64,000 nucleotides of DNA from Lachnospiraceae bacterium (lineage in GTDB: Bacteria > Bacillota > Clostridia > Lachnospirales > Lachnospiraceae): NCBI GenBank assembly GCA_014804645.1, contig JAAUZI010000027.1:81451-145450 (forward strand), given 5' to 3'. The position numbers and the translations under genes were made by a program. Below, one piece after another: positions 34,345 through 42,648 of the stretch (the stretch's first letter is position 1; every line of letters begins with the position of its first letter). Under the pieces are notes generated by a model. It had not been told where the DNA came from. It saw only the letters and a list, made by a program, of their open reading frames with translations, and did no database searches.

Positions 34345-35402
34345 AAAAAAGAATCGCGAGTATTGAACTGCTGCGCATTCTGGCCATGATGATGGTGGTG
34401 ATGCTGCACTATCTGTCCAAGGGAGAGCTGCTGACCTCCCTGACGGAGGAATTTGACGCCAGCTCCTACATCGCCTGGCTCTTGGAGGCATTTTCCATTG
34501 TGGCGGTGAATGTCTATATGCTCATCAGCGGCTACTTCCTGGTGGATTCTGGCTTTAAGCTTAAGAGGCTGGTGCAGCTGGTCTGTCAGGTACTGTTTTA
34601 CAGTCTGCTGATTCCCCCGGTGCTGCTGGCGGCAGGGATACTACGGCCGGAGCAGGTGACGGTGTACCGACTGCTTCAATATGCGCTGCCCGGTCAGATG
34701 GCGCACTACTGGTTTATCACTGCCTATCTGATCATGTATCTGCTCTCTCCGGTGCTGGCGGCGGGAGCCAGGGCGCTTAGCCAAAAGCAGTTGAGAAATA
34801 CCATTGTGCTGCTGCTGCTCTTTTTCTCTGTCAGCAAGTCCGTGCTGCCGGTGCAGCTGGAGGTGGACAATCTGGGGTATGACGGCCTGTGGTTTATTTG
34901 CGTGTTTCTGACGGCGGCCTATATGCGCCTGTACGGAATTCCTTTTCTGCAAAAGGGCAGACGAGCGGCATTGTATTATCTGGGCAGCTGTGCGTTGATT
35001 TACGGGCTGACTTTGGGAGTGAGGCTGTTTTATCTGAAGACCGGTCGGCTGGGCCATTTTATCCACGCGCCCTACGACTACAACCATATCCTGAATCTGT
35101 TTGCTGCCATCTCCCTGTTTTATACGTTTTCTCAGTGGAAACTGTCGGGAGAAAAGTTTATTGGAAAGGTGATTCTGCGGGTGGCCCCCTATACGCTGGG
35201 CGTGTATCTGCTGCATGAGCATGTGGAGCTGCGCACACTCTGGCCTCGCTGGCTGGGAGCCGGTACGCAGAGCAGTCCCTGGGCGCTGGCACCGCGGGCT
35301 ATCTGCTCTGTGCTGGCGGTGTTCGCCGTGGGTATACTGGTGGATATGGCGCGGGGCGCTCTGTTTAGTCTAATAGAAAAAATCGGGAGGAGTACAAAAT
35401 GA
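34341..35402 (+). CDS. Acyltransferase 3 family membrane protein
   Basis: The start overlaps the previous stop (ATGA). The 353-residue protein has about ten helices and the family marks: IASIELLRILAMMMVVMLHY at the N-terminus, with the conserved Arg and His, then VYMLISGYFLV near 55 and HYWFITAYLIMYLLSP near 118. These proteins move acetyl (or other acyl) groups from the cytoplasm onto sugars outside or at the membrane. Together with the SGNH hydrolases here it may control glycan O-acetylation, since SGNH domains often serve as partners of acyltransferase 3. Its stop overlaps wecE (ATGA). Confidence 0.88.
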   Translation: MKKRIASIELLRILAMMMVVMLHYLSKGELLTSLTEEFDASSYIAWLLEAFSIVAVNVYMLISGYFLVDSGFKLKRLVQLVCQVLFYSLLIPPVLLAAGILRPEQVTVYRLLQYALPGQMAHYWFITAYLIMYLLSPVLAAGARALSQKQLRNTIVLLLLFFSVSKSVLPVQLEVDNLGYDGLWFICVFLTAAYMRLYGIPFLQKGRRAALYYLGSCALIYGLTLGVRLFYLKTGRLGHFIHAPYDYNHILNLFAAISLFYTFSQWKLSGEKFIGKVILRVAPYTLGVYLLHEHVELRTLWPRWLGAGTQSSPWALAPRAICSVLAVFAVGILVDMARGALFSLIEKIGRSTK

Positions 35403-36526
35403 TTACATTCAATGTGCCGCCCTATACGGGCAGGGAAATGGAATATATAAGGGAGTGCGTGGAGAACCAGAAAATTTGCGGCGATGGAATTTACACAAAA
35501 AAGTGCAGCCAATGGATAGAGGACAGAACTCACGCCGCAAAATGTCTGATGACCACCTCCTGCACCCACGCCACGGAGATGGCAGCGCTACTGAGCGGAA
35601 TCAAGGAGGGGGACGAGGCGATCATGCCCTCCTACACCTTTGTGTCCACGGCGGACGCTTTCGTACTGCGGGGAGCAACCCCGGTGTTTGTGGATATCCG
35701 GCCGGACACTATGAACATAGATGAGAACTTGATAGAGGCGGCCATCACGGACAAGACCAGGGCCATCGTGCCGGTGCATTACGCAGGTGTGGCCTGTGAG
35801 ATGGACAAGATCATGGAGCTGGCGGACAAGTATCATCTGGCGGTGATTGAGGATGCGGCCCAGGGAATCATGTCCTCCTATAAGGGAAAAGCGCTGGGAA
35901 CCTTTGGCGAATATGGGTGTTTCAGCTTTCATGAGACCAAGAATTTCAGCATGGGCGAGGGCGGAGCGCTGCTGATTCGAGATGCGGAGAACATTGAGGA
36001 TGCGGAGATCATCCGGGAAAAGGGTACCAACCGCAGCAAATACTACAGAGGTCAGATCGACAAATACACCTGGATCAACTTTGGTTCCTCCTACTTGCCC
36101 AGCGATATGAACGCCGCTTATCTGTATGCCCAGCTGGAGCTGGCGGAGGAGATCACGGCAGCCCGCATGGCCTGCTGGGAGCGGTACTATGAGAACCTGT
36201 CTCCTCTGGCTGAAGCGGGCCGGATCGAACTGCCGGTGGTGCCGGAGGGCTGTGTACACAACGCCCATATGTTCTATATCAAAACGGCGGATATCGAGGA
36301 GCGGACGGCGCTGATCGACTATCTGAAAGAGCATGGAGTGCACAGTGTATTTCACTATATACCGCTGCACACATCGCCCGCAGGGCTGAAGTTTGGACGC
36401 TTTAACGGGGAGGATCGGTACACTACCCGGGAGAGCGAGCGGTTGTTGAGGCTCCCCATGTTTTATAGGCTGACGCTGGAGCAGGTAGATGACATCTGCG
36501 GACATGTGAGACATTTTTATGAGTAG
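35399..36526 (+). CDS. wecE: dTDP-4-amino-4,6-dideoxygalactose transaminase
   Basis: The 375-residue aminotransferase matches Escherichia coli WecE/RffA along its length: FNVPPYTGREMEYI, KICGDGIYTKKCSQW near 25, MPSYTFVSTADAFVLRGA near 76, NIDENLIEAAITDKTR near 106, PVHYAGVACEMD near 125, EDAAQGIMSSYKGKALGT near 151, the Schiff-base lysine K181 in FHETKNFSMGEGG and REKGTNRSKYYRGQVDKY-like text near 205. It converts dTDP-4-keto-6-deoxyglucose to dTDP-Fuc4N with glutamate and PLP. Its substrate comes from RmlB at 48512 and RmlA at 49683. A GNAT such as the one at 10573 may acetylate the product. GGGAGGAG precedes the ATG, which overlaps the previous stop. Confidence 0.93.
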   Translation: MITFNVPPYTGREMEYIRECVENQKICGDGIYTKKCSQWIEDRTHAAKCLMTTSCTHATEMAALLSGIKEGDEAIMPSYTFVSTADAFVLRGATPVFVDIRPDTMNIDENLIEAAITDKTRAIVPVHYAGVACEMDKIMELADKYHLAVIEDAAQGIMSSYKGKALGTFGEYGCFSFHETKNFSMGEGGALLIRDAENIEDAEIIREKGTNRSKYYRGQIDKYTWINFGSSYLPSDMNAAYLYAQLELAEEITAARMACWERYYENLSPLAEAGRIELPVVPEGCVHNAHMFYIKTADIEERTALIDYLKEHGVHSVFHYIPLHTSPAGLKFGRFNGEDRYTTRESERLLRLPMFYRLTLEQVDDICGHVRHFYE

Positions 36527-36576
36527 ACCTGCCTGCGTCGGAGTGGGACTGTGTTTTAAGGCGGAAAGGTAGATAT

Positions 36577-37965
36577 ATGCGGCGAATGGGAATGCATATA
36601 CGGGGCATACTGCGGGCGGTTCTCGTCTGCGGCATGAGTGTCCAAATCCTGCTGGGTTTGGCCTGGCTTATCAAAAATATGGGTGGATTGCAGACCTTTC
36701 AGGAGAGCAGATGGCTCCTCGTGGGAGAGGGCATGGCGGGGAAAATCTACAGCGGTGTGTTGTACAGGGGCCTAGCGGCGCTTTTATCCTCCCACCTGTG
36801 GATTTTGTACGCACTGCAGTTGGCGGCGGCCGTCGCAGCGGCCTACGGGCTGATGTCCTGCTTTGTGGAAAAAAACCAAAAGGCGCTGCGTATACTGGGA
36901 GCCCTGGCACTGACCTCCATTCCCCAGGCCCTGCAATGTCATCTGGCAGTTCTGCCCTGGTCTCTGGGGACTTCACTGCTGCTGACAGAGACTGCCCTGT
37001 GGAGAAAACTCTGCGGAGAGCGCCGGGAACAGAATAGAGGATCGGCAAAAACGGCTGTGGTCATGCTGTTTGGGTGGCTGCTGCTGTTGTTGATTGTGCC
37101 GGTGTACGCTTGGTTTTCCATGCCATTACTTGCGGCCATTCTGTGGCGGACAGGAAAAAGGGAGGGCGCGAAGGGGCGGCTGCTCTGTGGCCTGGCAGGA
37201 CTGGCGATAGTACTGTGCTGCGTGACTGTGAACTGCGGCTGGAATCCCGCCGCATGGAATCGGGAGCTGGCGGCTAATTTCCTGAGCCGTACAGGCTGGC
37301 CCTATTTTCAAAATGACTATGATGTCATCCCCCAGCCGCTGCACGATGAGATCGGACTGGACACGGCGCGCAAGGTATCCTACTATGCGGACGGTGTGGA
37401 GGTATCGTTGATTCCCAGGCTGGAGGAGCAGTACGGGCCGGAGGAGACCACCTCTCTGCTGTGGGAACTTGCGGAAATCTGCCTGAAGAGAAATCTGCGG
37501 GTGGATGTGAAAAATGTGATATGGGACATGGCGGCCTATCACGCCACGCCCCCCATTCTTGCCATGCAGCTCCGGGGGAGAGCCTATGATTCTCACAGCG
37601 GAATCAATTATGAGTATATGAAGAATCGCGCGCCTTTGCTGACCCGGTGCTATGTGACCTTCGGCAGCAGATGGTGGTGGGTGATGCTGGGGCTGACGGC
37701 GGTGCTTATGGTGTGTGGCCTGGCAGAGCATGGCTTTTCCGGGAAAAGCAGCATATGGGCCAGAGTACGGGAGTTTTTGCGGCGCTGGTTCCCCGCGCTG
37801 GCGGGCCTGGAGTGGATGATACTGTGTTTTGTGGCGGAGGGCAGCGGGATCATGGATTATAAGAAAACCCTGTGGGTGACGATTCTCTGGTATACGGCTG
37901 TGCTCTCACAGCTTGCAGGGAACATGCGGGACTCTAAAACAGCATGTTCACGGAAAGAACACTGA
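36577..37965 (+). CDS. Polytopic membrane protein of unknown function, GT-C-like
   Basis: The 462-residue protein has about nine helices and an external loop of about 140 residues (about 215-350). The acidic residues after helix 1 (QESRWLLVGEGMAG) are less typical than in its neighbours, so the GT-C label rests on context and layout. GGAAAGGTAG precedes the ATG. The last 17 residues (from LAGNMRDSK on) are encoded by repeat DNA: a 25-bp piece at 37911-37935 is identical to 38015-38039, and the stop lies inside the 101-bp palindromic element, so the natural C-terminus was probably replaced when the element arrived. Confidence 0.52.
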   Translation: MRRMGMHIRGILRAVLVCGMSVQILLGLAWLIKNMGGLQTFQESRWLLVGEGMAGKIYSGVLYRGLAALLSSHLWILYALQLAAAVAAAYGLMSCFVEKNQKALRILGALALTSIPQALQCHLAVLPWSLGTSLLLTETALWRKLCGERREQNRGSAKTAVVMLFGWLLLLLIVPVYAWFSMPLLAAILWRTGKREGAKGRLLCGLAGLAIVLCCVTVNCGWNPAAWNRELAANFLSRTGWPYFQNDYDVIPQPLHDEIGLDTARKVSYYADGVEVSLIPRLEEQYGPEETTSLLWELAEICLKRNLRVDVKNVIWDMAAYHATPPILAMQLRGRAYDSHSGINYEYMKNRAPLLTRCYVTFGSRWWWVMLGLTAVLMVCGLAEHGFSGKSSIWARVREFLRRWFPALAGLEWMILCFVAEGSGIMDYKKTLWVTILWYTAVLSQLAGNMRDSKTACSRKEH

Positions 37966-38039
37966 TGGATATCAGTACGCCTGAAGCGGCCTGATATTCA
38001 TCACCGGACTGTGTGCTTGCAGGGAACATGCGGGACTCT
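37911..38039. repeat. 101-bp palindromic element, copy P1, with a 25-bp partial duplication
   Basis: The full copy runs from AACAGCATG (37938) to GGGACTC (38038). Inner arms GATGGATATCAG and CTGATATTCATC pair around CGCCTGAAGCGGC, and outer arms pair CATGTTC with GAACATG. A second copy at 51853-51953 has the same length and order. Just before the full copy, 37911-37935 repeats its 3' 25 bp exactly (104 bp apart), which suggests tandem duplication or insertion beside an older remnant. It overlaps the 3' end of the gene at 36577. Confidence 0.72.
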
Positions 38040-38055
38040 TTATAAGGAGGGAGAA

Positions 38056-39126
38056 ATGGCAACGGTAGCTGGCTGTCTCATACTGTGTATATGGCTTGCG
38101 GGAATTCCCCTACTGACGGGGGCAATCCCGGCATTCTTTTTGGAACATCGAAAATGTTCTCTTTCTTTTATGTGGGTCAGCGGTTACATGATCTCCTGGG
38201 CGCTGTTTCAGCTGGAGGCAGTGCCGTTGGTGCTGCTGCAGATCTCTCAAAGTTTTGCGGTGCTGGTGAAAATTTTTGGTCTTTCCTCGCTGGCTCTGGC
38301 GGCGGGAGGAGCCTTTTTGCTGATTCGTTCCCGCAAGAGCGGCGCCCGGATGTCTCTGGTCAGAGGAGAGGAGAGCGGAAGCAGGGCAAATCGGATATAC
38401 TGGGGGATATTTCTGGCTCTGGCGGCGTTGCAGCTGGTGTTGGCAGTGGCGATGAACTATGGGGACGGCGACGATGCCTACTATGTGGCGGTGTCTACCC
38501 TGACGGAAAGCAGTAATACAATGTACAGGCTCATGCCCTATTCCATGGGAGCTACCGGGATGGATCTGCGCCATGGTTTGGCGCCCTTTCCCGTGTGGAT
38601 TGCCTTTCTGGCAAGAATATCGGGTCTTCCCACAGTCAGCGTTGCCCATGTGGTCCTGCCGCTGTTTCTGATTTCCACCACCTACGTGATTTTCTATCGA
38701 ATCGGAGGGCTGCTCTTTGCTAAAAAGAGGGAGAAACTGCCGTTGTTTCTCAGCTTTACCGCCCTTTTGACAATCTTCGGCAATTACTCGCTCTATACAG
38801 TGGAAAACTTTATGCTGGCCCGCAGCCGCCAGGGCAAGGCAGCGCTGGGCAGCATTGTAATACCAATGGTGTTTCTGCTGTTTTTGATGATTTTGGACCG
38901 GACGGAAAAGCGACAAAGAATTCCCCGAATGCTTTGGCTGCTGCTGGGGGCCACTGTGACGGCGTCCTGTCTTTGCACCACACTGGGGACTGTGCTCATG
39001 TGTGTGCTGCTGGGGGTCACCGGCCTGTGTAGCGCCCTGACATACCGAAAACTGGGGCTGGCAGTGAAGACGGCGCTCTGCTGTGTACCGGCGCTGGCTT
39101 ATGCAGTGCTGTATTTCATGGTGTAA
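38056..39126 (+). CDS. Polytopic membrane protein, GT-C-like, possibly N-terminal part of a split protein
   Basis: The start is ATG 38056, behind AAGGAGGGA. The 356-residue protein has about nine helices and, in an external loop, YGDGDDAYYVAVSTL near residue 135, an acidic motif typical for the first or second loop of GT-C proteins and seen in DUF6077-like proteins. It ends abruptly after a membrane helix (ALAYAVLYFMV) with no external tail. The next gene, 74 bp downstream with its own site, begins with membrane helices and ends with just such a tail. The two may be halves of one ancestral protein. No closer function can be given. Confidence 0.55.
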   Translation: MATVAGCLILCIWLAGIPLLTGAIPAFFLEHRKCSLSFMWVSGYMISWALFQLEAVPLVLLQISQSFAVLVKIFGLSSLALAAGGAFLLIRSRKSGARMSLVRGEESGSRANRIYWGIFLALAALQLVLAVAMNYGDGDDAYYVAVSTLTESSNTMYRLMPYSMGATGMDLRHGLAPFPVWIAFLARISGLPTVSVAHVVLPLFLISTTYVIFYRIGGLLFAKKREKLPLFLSFTALLTIFGNYSLYTVENFMLARSRQGKAALGSIVIPMVFLLFLMILDRTEKRQRIPRMLWLLLGATVTASCLCTTLGTVLMCVLLGVTGLCSALTYRKLGLAVKTALCCVPALAYAVLYFMV

Positions 39127-39200
39127 AAGATGTGCGCTCGGACGCGCGCAATTGCGGGTAGCAAAGGGAAAATTATGCTGCGGAGAGGAGGCGGATTGTT

Positions 39201-39962
39201 GTGTGGGATATGATTAGGTCATTGTTTCAGGGGTTTATGGGAACAGGACTGATTATGGGATGGTATCTGCTGGTTCTGATATATCTGTGGTTTGCGGAGA
39301 AGGACAGGCGCATGCGGGTTCTGTTTCTCTATGTGCCTCTGGTGCTGCTTATTCTGTATTTCAATCCCCTCTTTGCCCGCTTGATATACGCAGGCGTGGG
39401 AGATGAGATTTATTACCGGATTCTCTGGCTGCTGCCGGTGACGATCGCGATAGCCTACGCGACGGTGAGTATCTATGGGCGGATAAAAGGCCGGAAAAAA
39501 TATTGGTTCGCGCTGCTCTCGGCGGTGCTGGTGACGGTCAGTGGCAGCTGCGTATATGCCAGTCCCCACTTTCAGAGAGCGGAAAATTTATACCATATGC
39601 CCCAGGCTGTGGTGGATATCTGTGACGCCATCCAGGTGGAGGGACGGGAGGTTATGGCGGTATTTCCCAAGGAGATGCTCTCCTATGTGCGCCAGTACAC
39701 TCCTCTGGTGTGTATGCCTTACGGAAGGGAAATGCTGGTGAGTCGGTGGAATATGGAAAATCCGCTGTATGACGCCATGGAGGCGGAGGTGCTGGACATG
39801 GATGTGATCCTGCCGCTGGCTCAGACTTACTCCAGCCATTTTGTAATTGTGCCTGAGAATAAAATGATTACCGGTGACCCTGAGCAGTACGGTTTTTTTC
39901 TGATAGACCATATAGACGGCTATGCTATCTATCAGGATACCAGCGTGTACATCGGCCTGTAG
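39201..39962 (+). CDS. Membrane protein with C-terminal external domain, possibly C-terminal part of a split GT-C protein
   Basis: The start is GTG 39201, seven bases after GAGGAGGCGG; ATG 39210 is an alternative. The 253-residue protein has about four helices in its first 120 residues and an external domain of about 130 residues. This domain resembles the C-terminal tails of the long GT-C-like proteins in the window (for example 1-857, 2629 neighbours and 20002). With the preceding tail-less protein it would make a single protein of about 610 residues. The two frames do not simply continue into one another, and both have good Shine-Dalgarno sites, so a working two-subunit arrangement is as likely as decay. 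Confidence 0.52.
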   Translation: MWDMIRSLFQGFMGTGLIMGWYLLVLIYLWFAEKDRRMRVLFLYVPLVLLILYFNPLFARLIYAGVGDEIYYRILWLLPVTIAIAYATVSIYGRIKGRKKYWFALLSAVLVTVSGSCVYASPHFQRAENLYHMPQAVVDICDAIQVEGREVMAVFPKEMLSYVRQYTPLVCMPYGREMLVSRWNMENPLYDAMEAEVLDMDVILPLAQTYSSHFVIVPENKMITGDPEQYGFFLIDHIDGYAIYQDTSVYIGL

Positions 39963-40015
39963 GGGCAATTTAACTGTTGATTTCGGGTCCGCCGAAACGG
40001 ACATGAGGAGTAAGA

Positions 40016-41317
40016 ATGAGAGTATTGTGGGTATGTAATATTATGTTGCCGGTGATTGCACGGGCCTTGCAGCGGGAGTGCAGCAATAAGGAGGGGTGGC
40101 TTGCGGGGCTGATGGACACTCTGCTGGCGGAAAGCCCGCAGGTGGAGCTGGGAGTGGCGTTCCCCATAGGGCCGGGGGAGGAGCTGCTGAAGGGGGAGAC
40201 AGAGGGAGTTCACTACTATGGCTTTCGGGAGAACACAGGTAAGCCGGAGGTGTATGACCCGGCGCTGGAGCGCGATATGCAGGAAATCCTGCAGGATTTC
40301 AAACCCCAGCTGCTGCATTGTTTCGGCACGGAGTATCCTCATACTCTGGCGGCAGTGCGGTCCTATGGCCGTCCCGACAGTACGGTGATCGGTATACAGG
40401 GACTGTGTGCAGTGTATGCGGACGCCTATATGGCCAATACTCCCCGTGAAATATGGCATACAATCACTTTTCGGGATTGGCTGAAGAGGGACAATCTGCT
40501 CCGGCAGCAGGAGAAATTCCGCAGCCGGGGAAAATGGGAGCAGGAGGCAGTGCGGCTCACGGGGCATGTGGCAGGGCGCACAGACTGGGACAGGCACTGG
40601 ACTGCTGCATGGAATCCTGCAGCCCGGTATCACCTGCTGCAGGAAACCTTGCGCCCCTGTTTTTACCGGGGGGAGTGGCGTTATGAGAACTGCCGAATCC
40701 ACAGTATTTTTATGAGTCAAGGCGACTATCCCATCAAGGGACTGCACTATATGCTGGACGCCATGCCGGCCATTGTGGAGCAGTACCCGGACGCTCACCT
40801 CTATGTGGCGGGGAATTGTCTGCTGCGCAAGGGTCCCACTGCATGGCTGCGAATCTCCGCCTACGGAAGATATCTGGAGAGACAGATAAAGGAACATGGT
40901 CTGACGGAACATGTGACTTTCCTGGGCAGCCAGACGGGGGAGCAGATGAAAGAGCAGTACTTGCGCTGCAATGCCTATGTCTGTGTTTCCTCCATTGAAA
41001 ACTCTCCCAACTCTCTGGGGGAGGCCATGCTTTTGGGTGTTCCCGTGGTGGCGGGAGTAGTGGGCGGAATCGACAGCATGATCGCGCCGGACGAGGGATG
41101 GCTGTTCCCGGGCTACTCGGGGGAGGACAGCGGACAGAGAGAGAGAATCAGTGGTGCGCTGAGTCAAAATGTGTTGGAGGTATTCGGACTGAGGGAGCGG
41201 GTGCTGCAGCGGACACAGAAGGCTATGGCCCATGCCCGGCAGACCCACGACGGCAGCACGAACCTAAGCCAGCTGTTGGAGCTATATCGGGAGTTGGCGG
41301 CAGAGGACGGACAGTAA
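40016..41317 (+). CDS. GT4 family glycosyltransferase
   Basis: The 433-residue GT-B-type protein begins MRVLWVCNIMLPVIARAL, and has a GT4 C-terminal half with GLHYMLDAMPAIVEQYPDA near 240, VAGNCLL near 263 and SIENSPNSLGEAMLLGVPVV near 325, where the Glu of LGEAM is the second of the family's E-x7-E pair. There are no membrane helices. The frame starts after a small hairpin (39987-40002) and the site GAGGAG. It should act in the cytoplasm with a nucleotide-sugar donor. GT4 covers many sugars, so the specificity is open. Confidence 0.82.
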   Translation: MRVLWVCNIMLPVIARALQRECSNKEGWLAGLMDTLLAESPQVELGVAFPIGPGEELLKGETEGVHYYGFRENTGKPEVYDPALERDMQEILQDFKPQLLHCFGTEYPHTLAAVRSYGRPDSTVIGIQGLCAVYADAYMANTPREIWHTITFRDWLKRDNLLRQQEKFRSRGKWEQEAVRLTGHVAGRTDWDRHWTAAWNPAARYHLLQETLRPCFYRGEWRYENCRIHSIFMSQGDYPIKGLHYMLDAMPAIVEQYPDAHLYVAGNCLLRKGPTAWLRISAYGRYLERQIKEHGLTEHVTFLGSQTGEQMKEQYLRCNAYVCVSSIENSPNSLGEAMLLGVPVVAGVVGGIDSMIAPDEGWLFPGYSGEDSGQRERISGALSQNVLEVFGLRERVLQRTQKAMAHARQTHDGSTNLSQLLELYRELAAEDGQ

Positions 41318-41468
41318 GTATGAAACTGACGTTTCATATACGGATTTGCGCAATATCGCAAGCGCAGCTTGCGATATGCATGTAGAGGTAAGTTTGGAAC
41401 TGATGTTCCAAATACTGATTGAGGCAATATTGCAAGCTAGGCTTGCAATATGCAGGGAAGAAGTAAGT
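41315..41468 (+). repeat. Two tandem two-hairpin leader repeat units, copy R5
   Basis: Unit 1: hairpin I TATGAAAC-tgac-GTTTCATA (41319-41338), 14-nt spacer TACGGATTTGCGCA, hairpin II with an 11-bp stem (41353-41363/41367-41377). Unit 2: hairpin I TTTGGAAC-tgat-GTTCCAAA (41393-41412), spacer TACTGATTGAGGCA, hairpin II (41427-41437/41441-41451). The period is 74 bp. The units differ at several stem positions, but both partners change together. The array ends GAAGAAGTAAGT at the ATG at 41469, and the first codons of the gene repeat the start of a third unit (ATGAAACT). Confidence 0.9.
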
Positions 41469-42632
41469 ATGAAACTTGTTTTTGTATCCAACTATATAAA
41501 TCATCATCAGATGCCGGTGAGTCTGGAACTTGACCGCCTGTGCCGGGCTGAAGGGGGCAGTTATGCCTTTGTGCAGACGGAGCCTATGGAGCGCGAGCGT
41601 GTGGCTATGGGCTGGGGAGAGATGTCGAGAGAGGCGGATTTTGTCCACAATTTCTGGGAGGATGAGGAAGGCTGCCAGGAGCTGATAGACCGGGCGGACG
41701 CGGTGATTTTCGGAGGCTGCGAGGACGAGCGGTATATCCGGGCCAGACTCGAGGCGGGCAGTCCCGTATGGCGCTACAGCGAGCCACTGTACAAGACCGG
41801 TCGGTACAAATGGATCAGTCCCAAAGGACTTTTAAAAAAATACCATGACCATACCCGGTACCGGAGAAAGCGGGTATACCTGCTCTGCGCCGGGGCCTAT
41901 GTGGCGGGGGATTTCCGGCTGGTGGGAGCCTATGGAGGAAAGCGGTTCCGATACGGATATTTCCCGGCGTTTCGGCAGCAGGAGATGAAGAGCCTGATGG
42001 CGGAAAAGGACCGAGTATCCCCCGGAAAGCTGCGGGTGCTGTGGGCGGCCCGCATGATTGACTGGAAACACCCGGAGACGGCGCTGCGTGTGGCGGCGGC
42101 GCTGCGGGAGCAGGGGATAGATTTTCAGCTGGATATGATCGGCGGCGGAGAGATGCTGGAGGAGATGCGGGAGCTGGCTGATACGCTGGGGGTTGAGCAG
42201 CAGGTGTCATTTCCGGGGTACTGCAATCCCGAAAAAACCCGGGAATACATGGAGAAGGCTCATATTTTTCTGGCCACCAGCGACAGACAGGAGGGCTGGG
42301 GGGCTGTGGTCAACGAGGCCATGAACAGCGGCTGCGCCCTGATTGCCGGAAAGGGCATGGGAGCGGCGCCCTACCTGATAACCCATGGGGAGAACGGCTA
42401 TCTGTTCGACCATGGAAAACCTGAGCAGGCGGCGGAGCTTGCCCTGAAACTTGCGGGGGACGCTGGTCTGCGGCGCTGCCTGGGAACGGCGGCCTATGAG
42501 ACGGTGCGGACCCTGTGGAATCCTGAGATTGCGGCACAGCGGCTGTACGCCTGTATTGAGGCGGAGCTGGAGGGACGGGAGCTGCCGGAGTTCGGGTCGG
42601 GTCCTTTGAGCAGGGATTTGATCTGTCTGTAG
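41469..42632 (+). CDS. GT4 family glycosyltransferase
   Basis: The frame is open to 41346 through the repeat, but the start is ATG 41469, which begins MKLVFVSNYINHHQMP. The 387-residue GT-B protein has GKLRVLWAARMIDWKHPE near 196 (the domain border), FQLDMIGGGEML near 226, VSFPGYCNPEKT near 248 and TSDRQEGWGAVVNEAMNSG near 269, with the family's Glu pair (E in QEGWG and E in NEAM). It is a cytoplasmic, retaining nucleotide-sugar transferase. Tandem copies of the leader repeat just upstream are the most perfect of the window, so translation of this gene is probably affected by that structure. Confidence 0.85.
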   Translation: MKLVFVSNYINHHQMPVSLELDRLCRAEGGSYAFVQTEPMERERVAMGWGEMSREADFVHNFWEDEEGCQELIDRADAVIFGGCEDERYIRARLEAGSPVWRYSEPLYKTGRYKWISPKGLLKKYHDHTRYRRKRVYLLCAGAYVAGDFRLVGAYGGKRFRYGYFPAFRQQEMKSLMAEKDRVSPGKLRVLWAARMIDWKHPETALRVAAALREQGIDFQLDMIGGGEMLEEMRELADTLGVEQQVSFPGYCNPEKTREYMEKAHIFLATSDRQEGWGAVVNEAMNSGCALIAGKGMGAAPYLITHGENGYLFDHGKPEQAAELALKLAGDAGLRRCLGTAAYETVRTLWNPEIAAQRLYACIEAELEGRELPEFGSGPLSRDLICL

Positions 42633-42648
42633 GACATGAGGGAGACAT

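Noticed and set aside
38056..39210. Simple sequencing frameshift joining the two membrane protein genes
   Set aside because: The genes are 74 bp apart with a clear stop and a new Shine-Dalgarno, so one indel would not join them; kept only as a possible old split.
39981..40002. Two mutually exclusive small stems (TTTCGG/CCGAAA and GTCCG/CGGAC) before the GT4 gene as a riboswitch
   Set aside because: Too short, with no aptamer-like region upstream.
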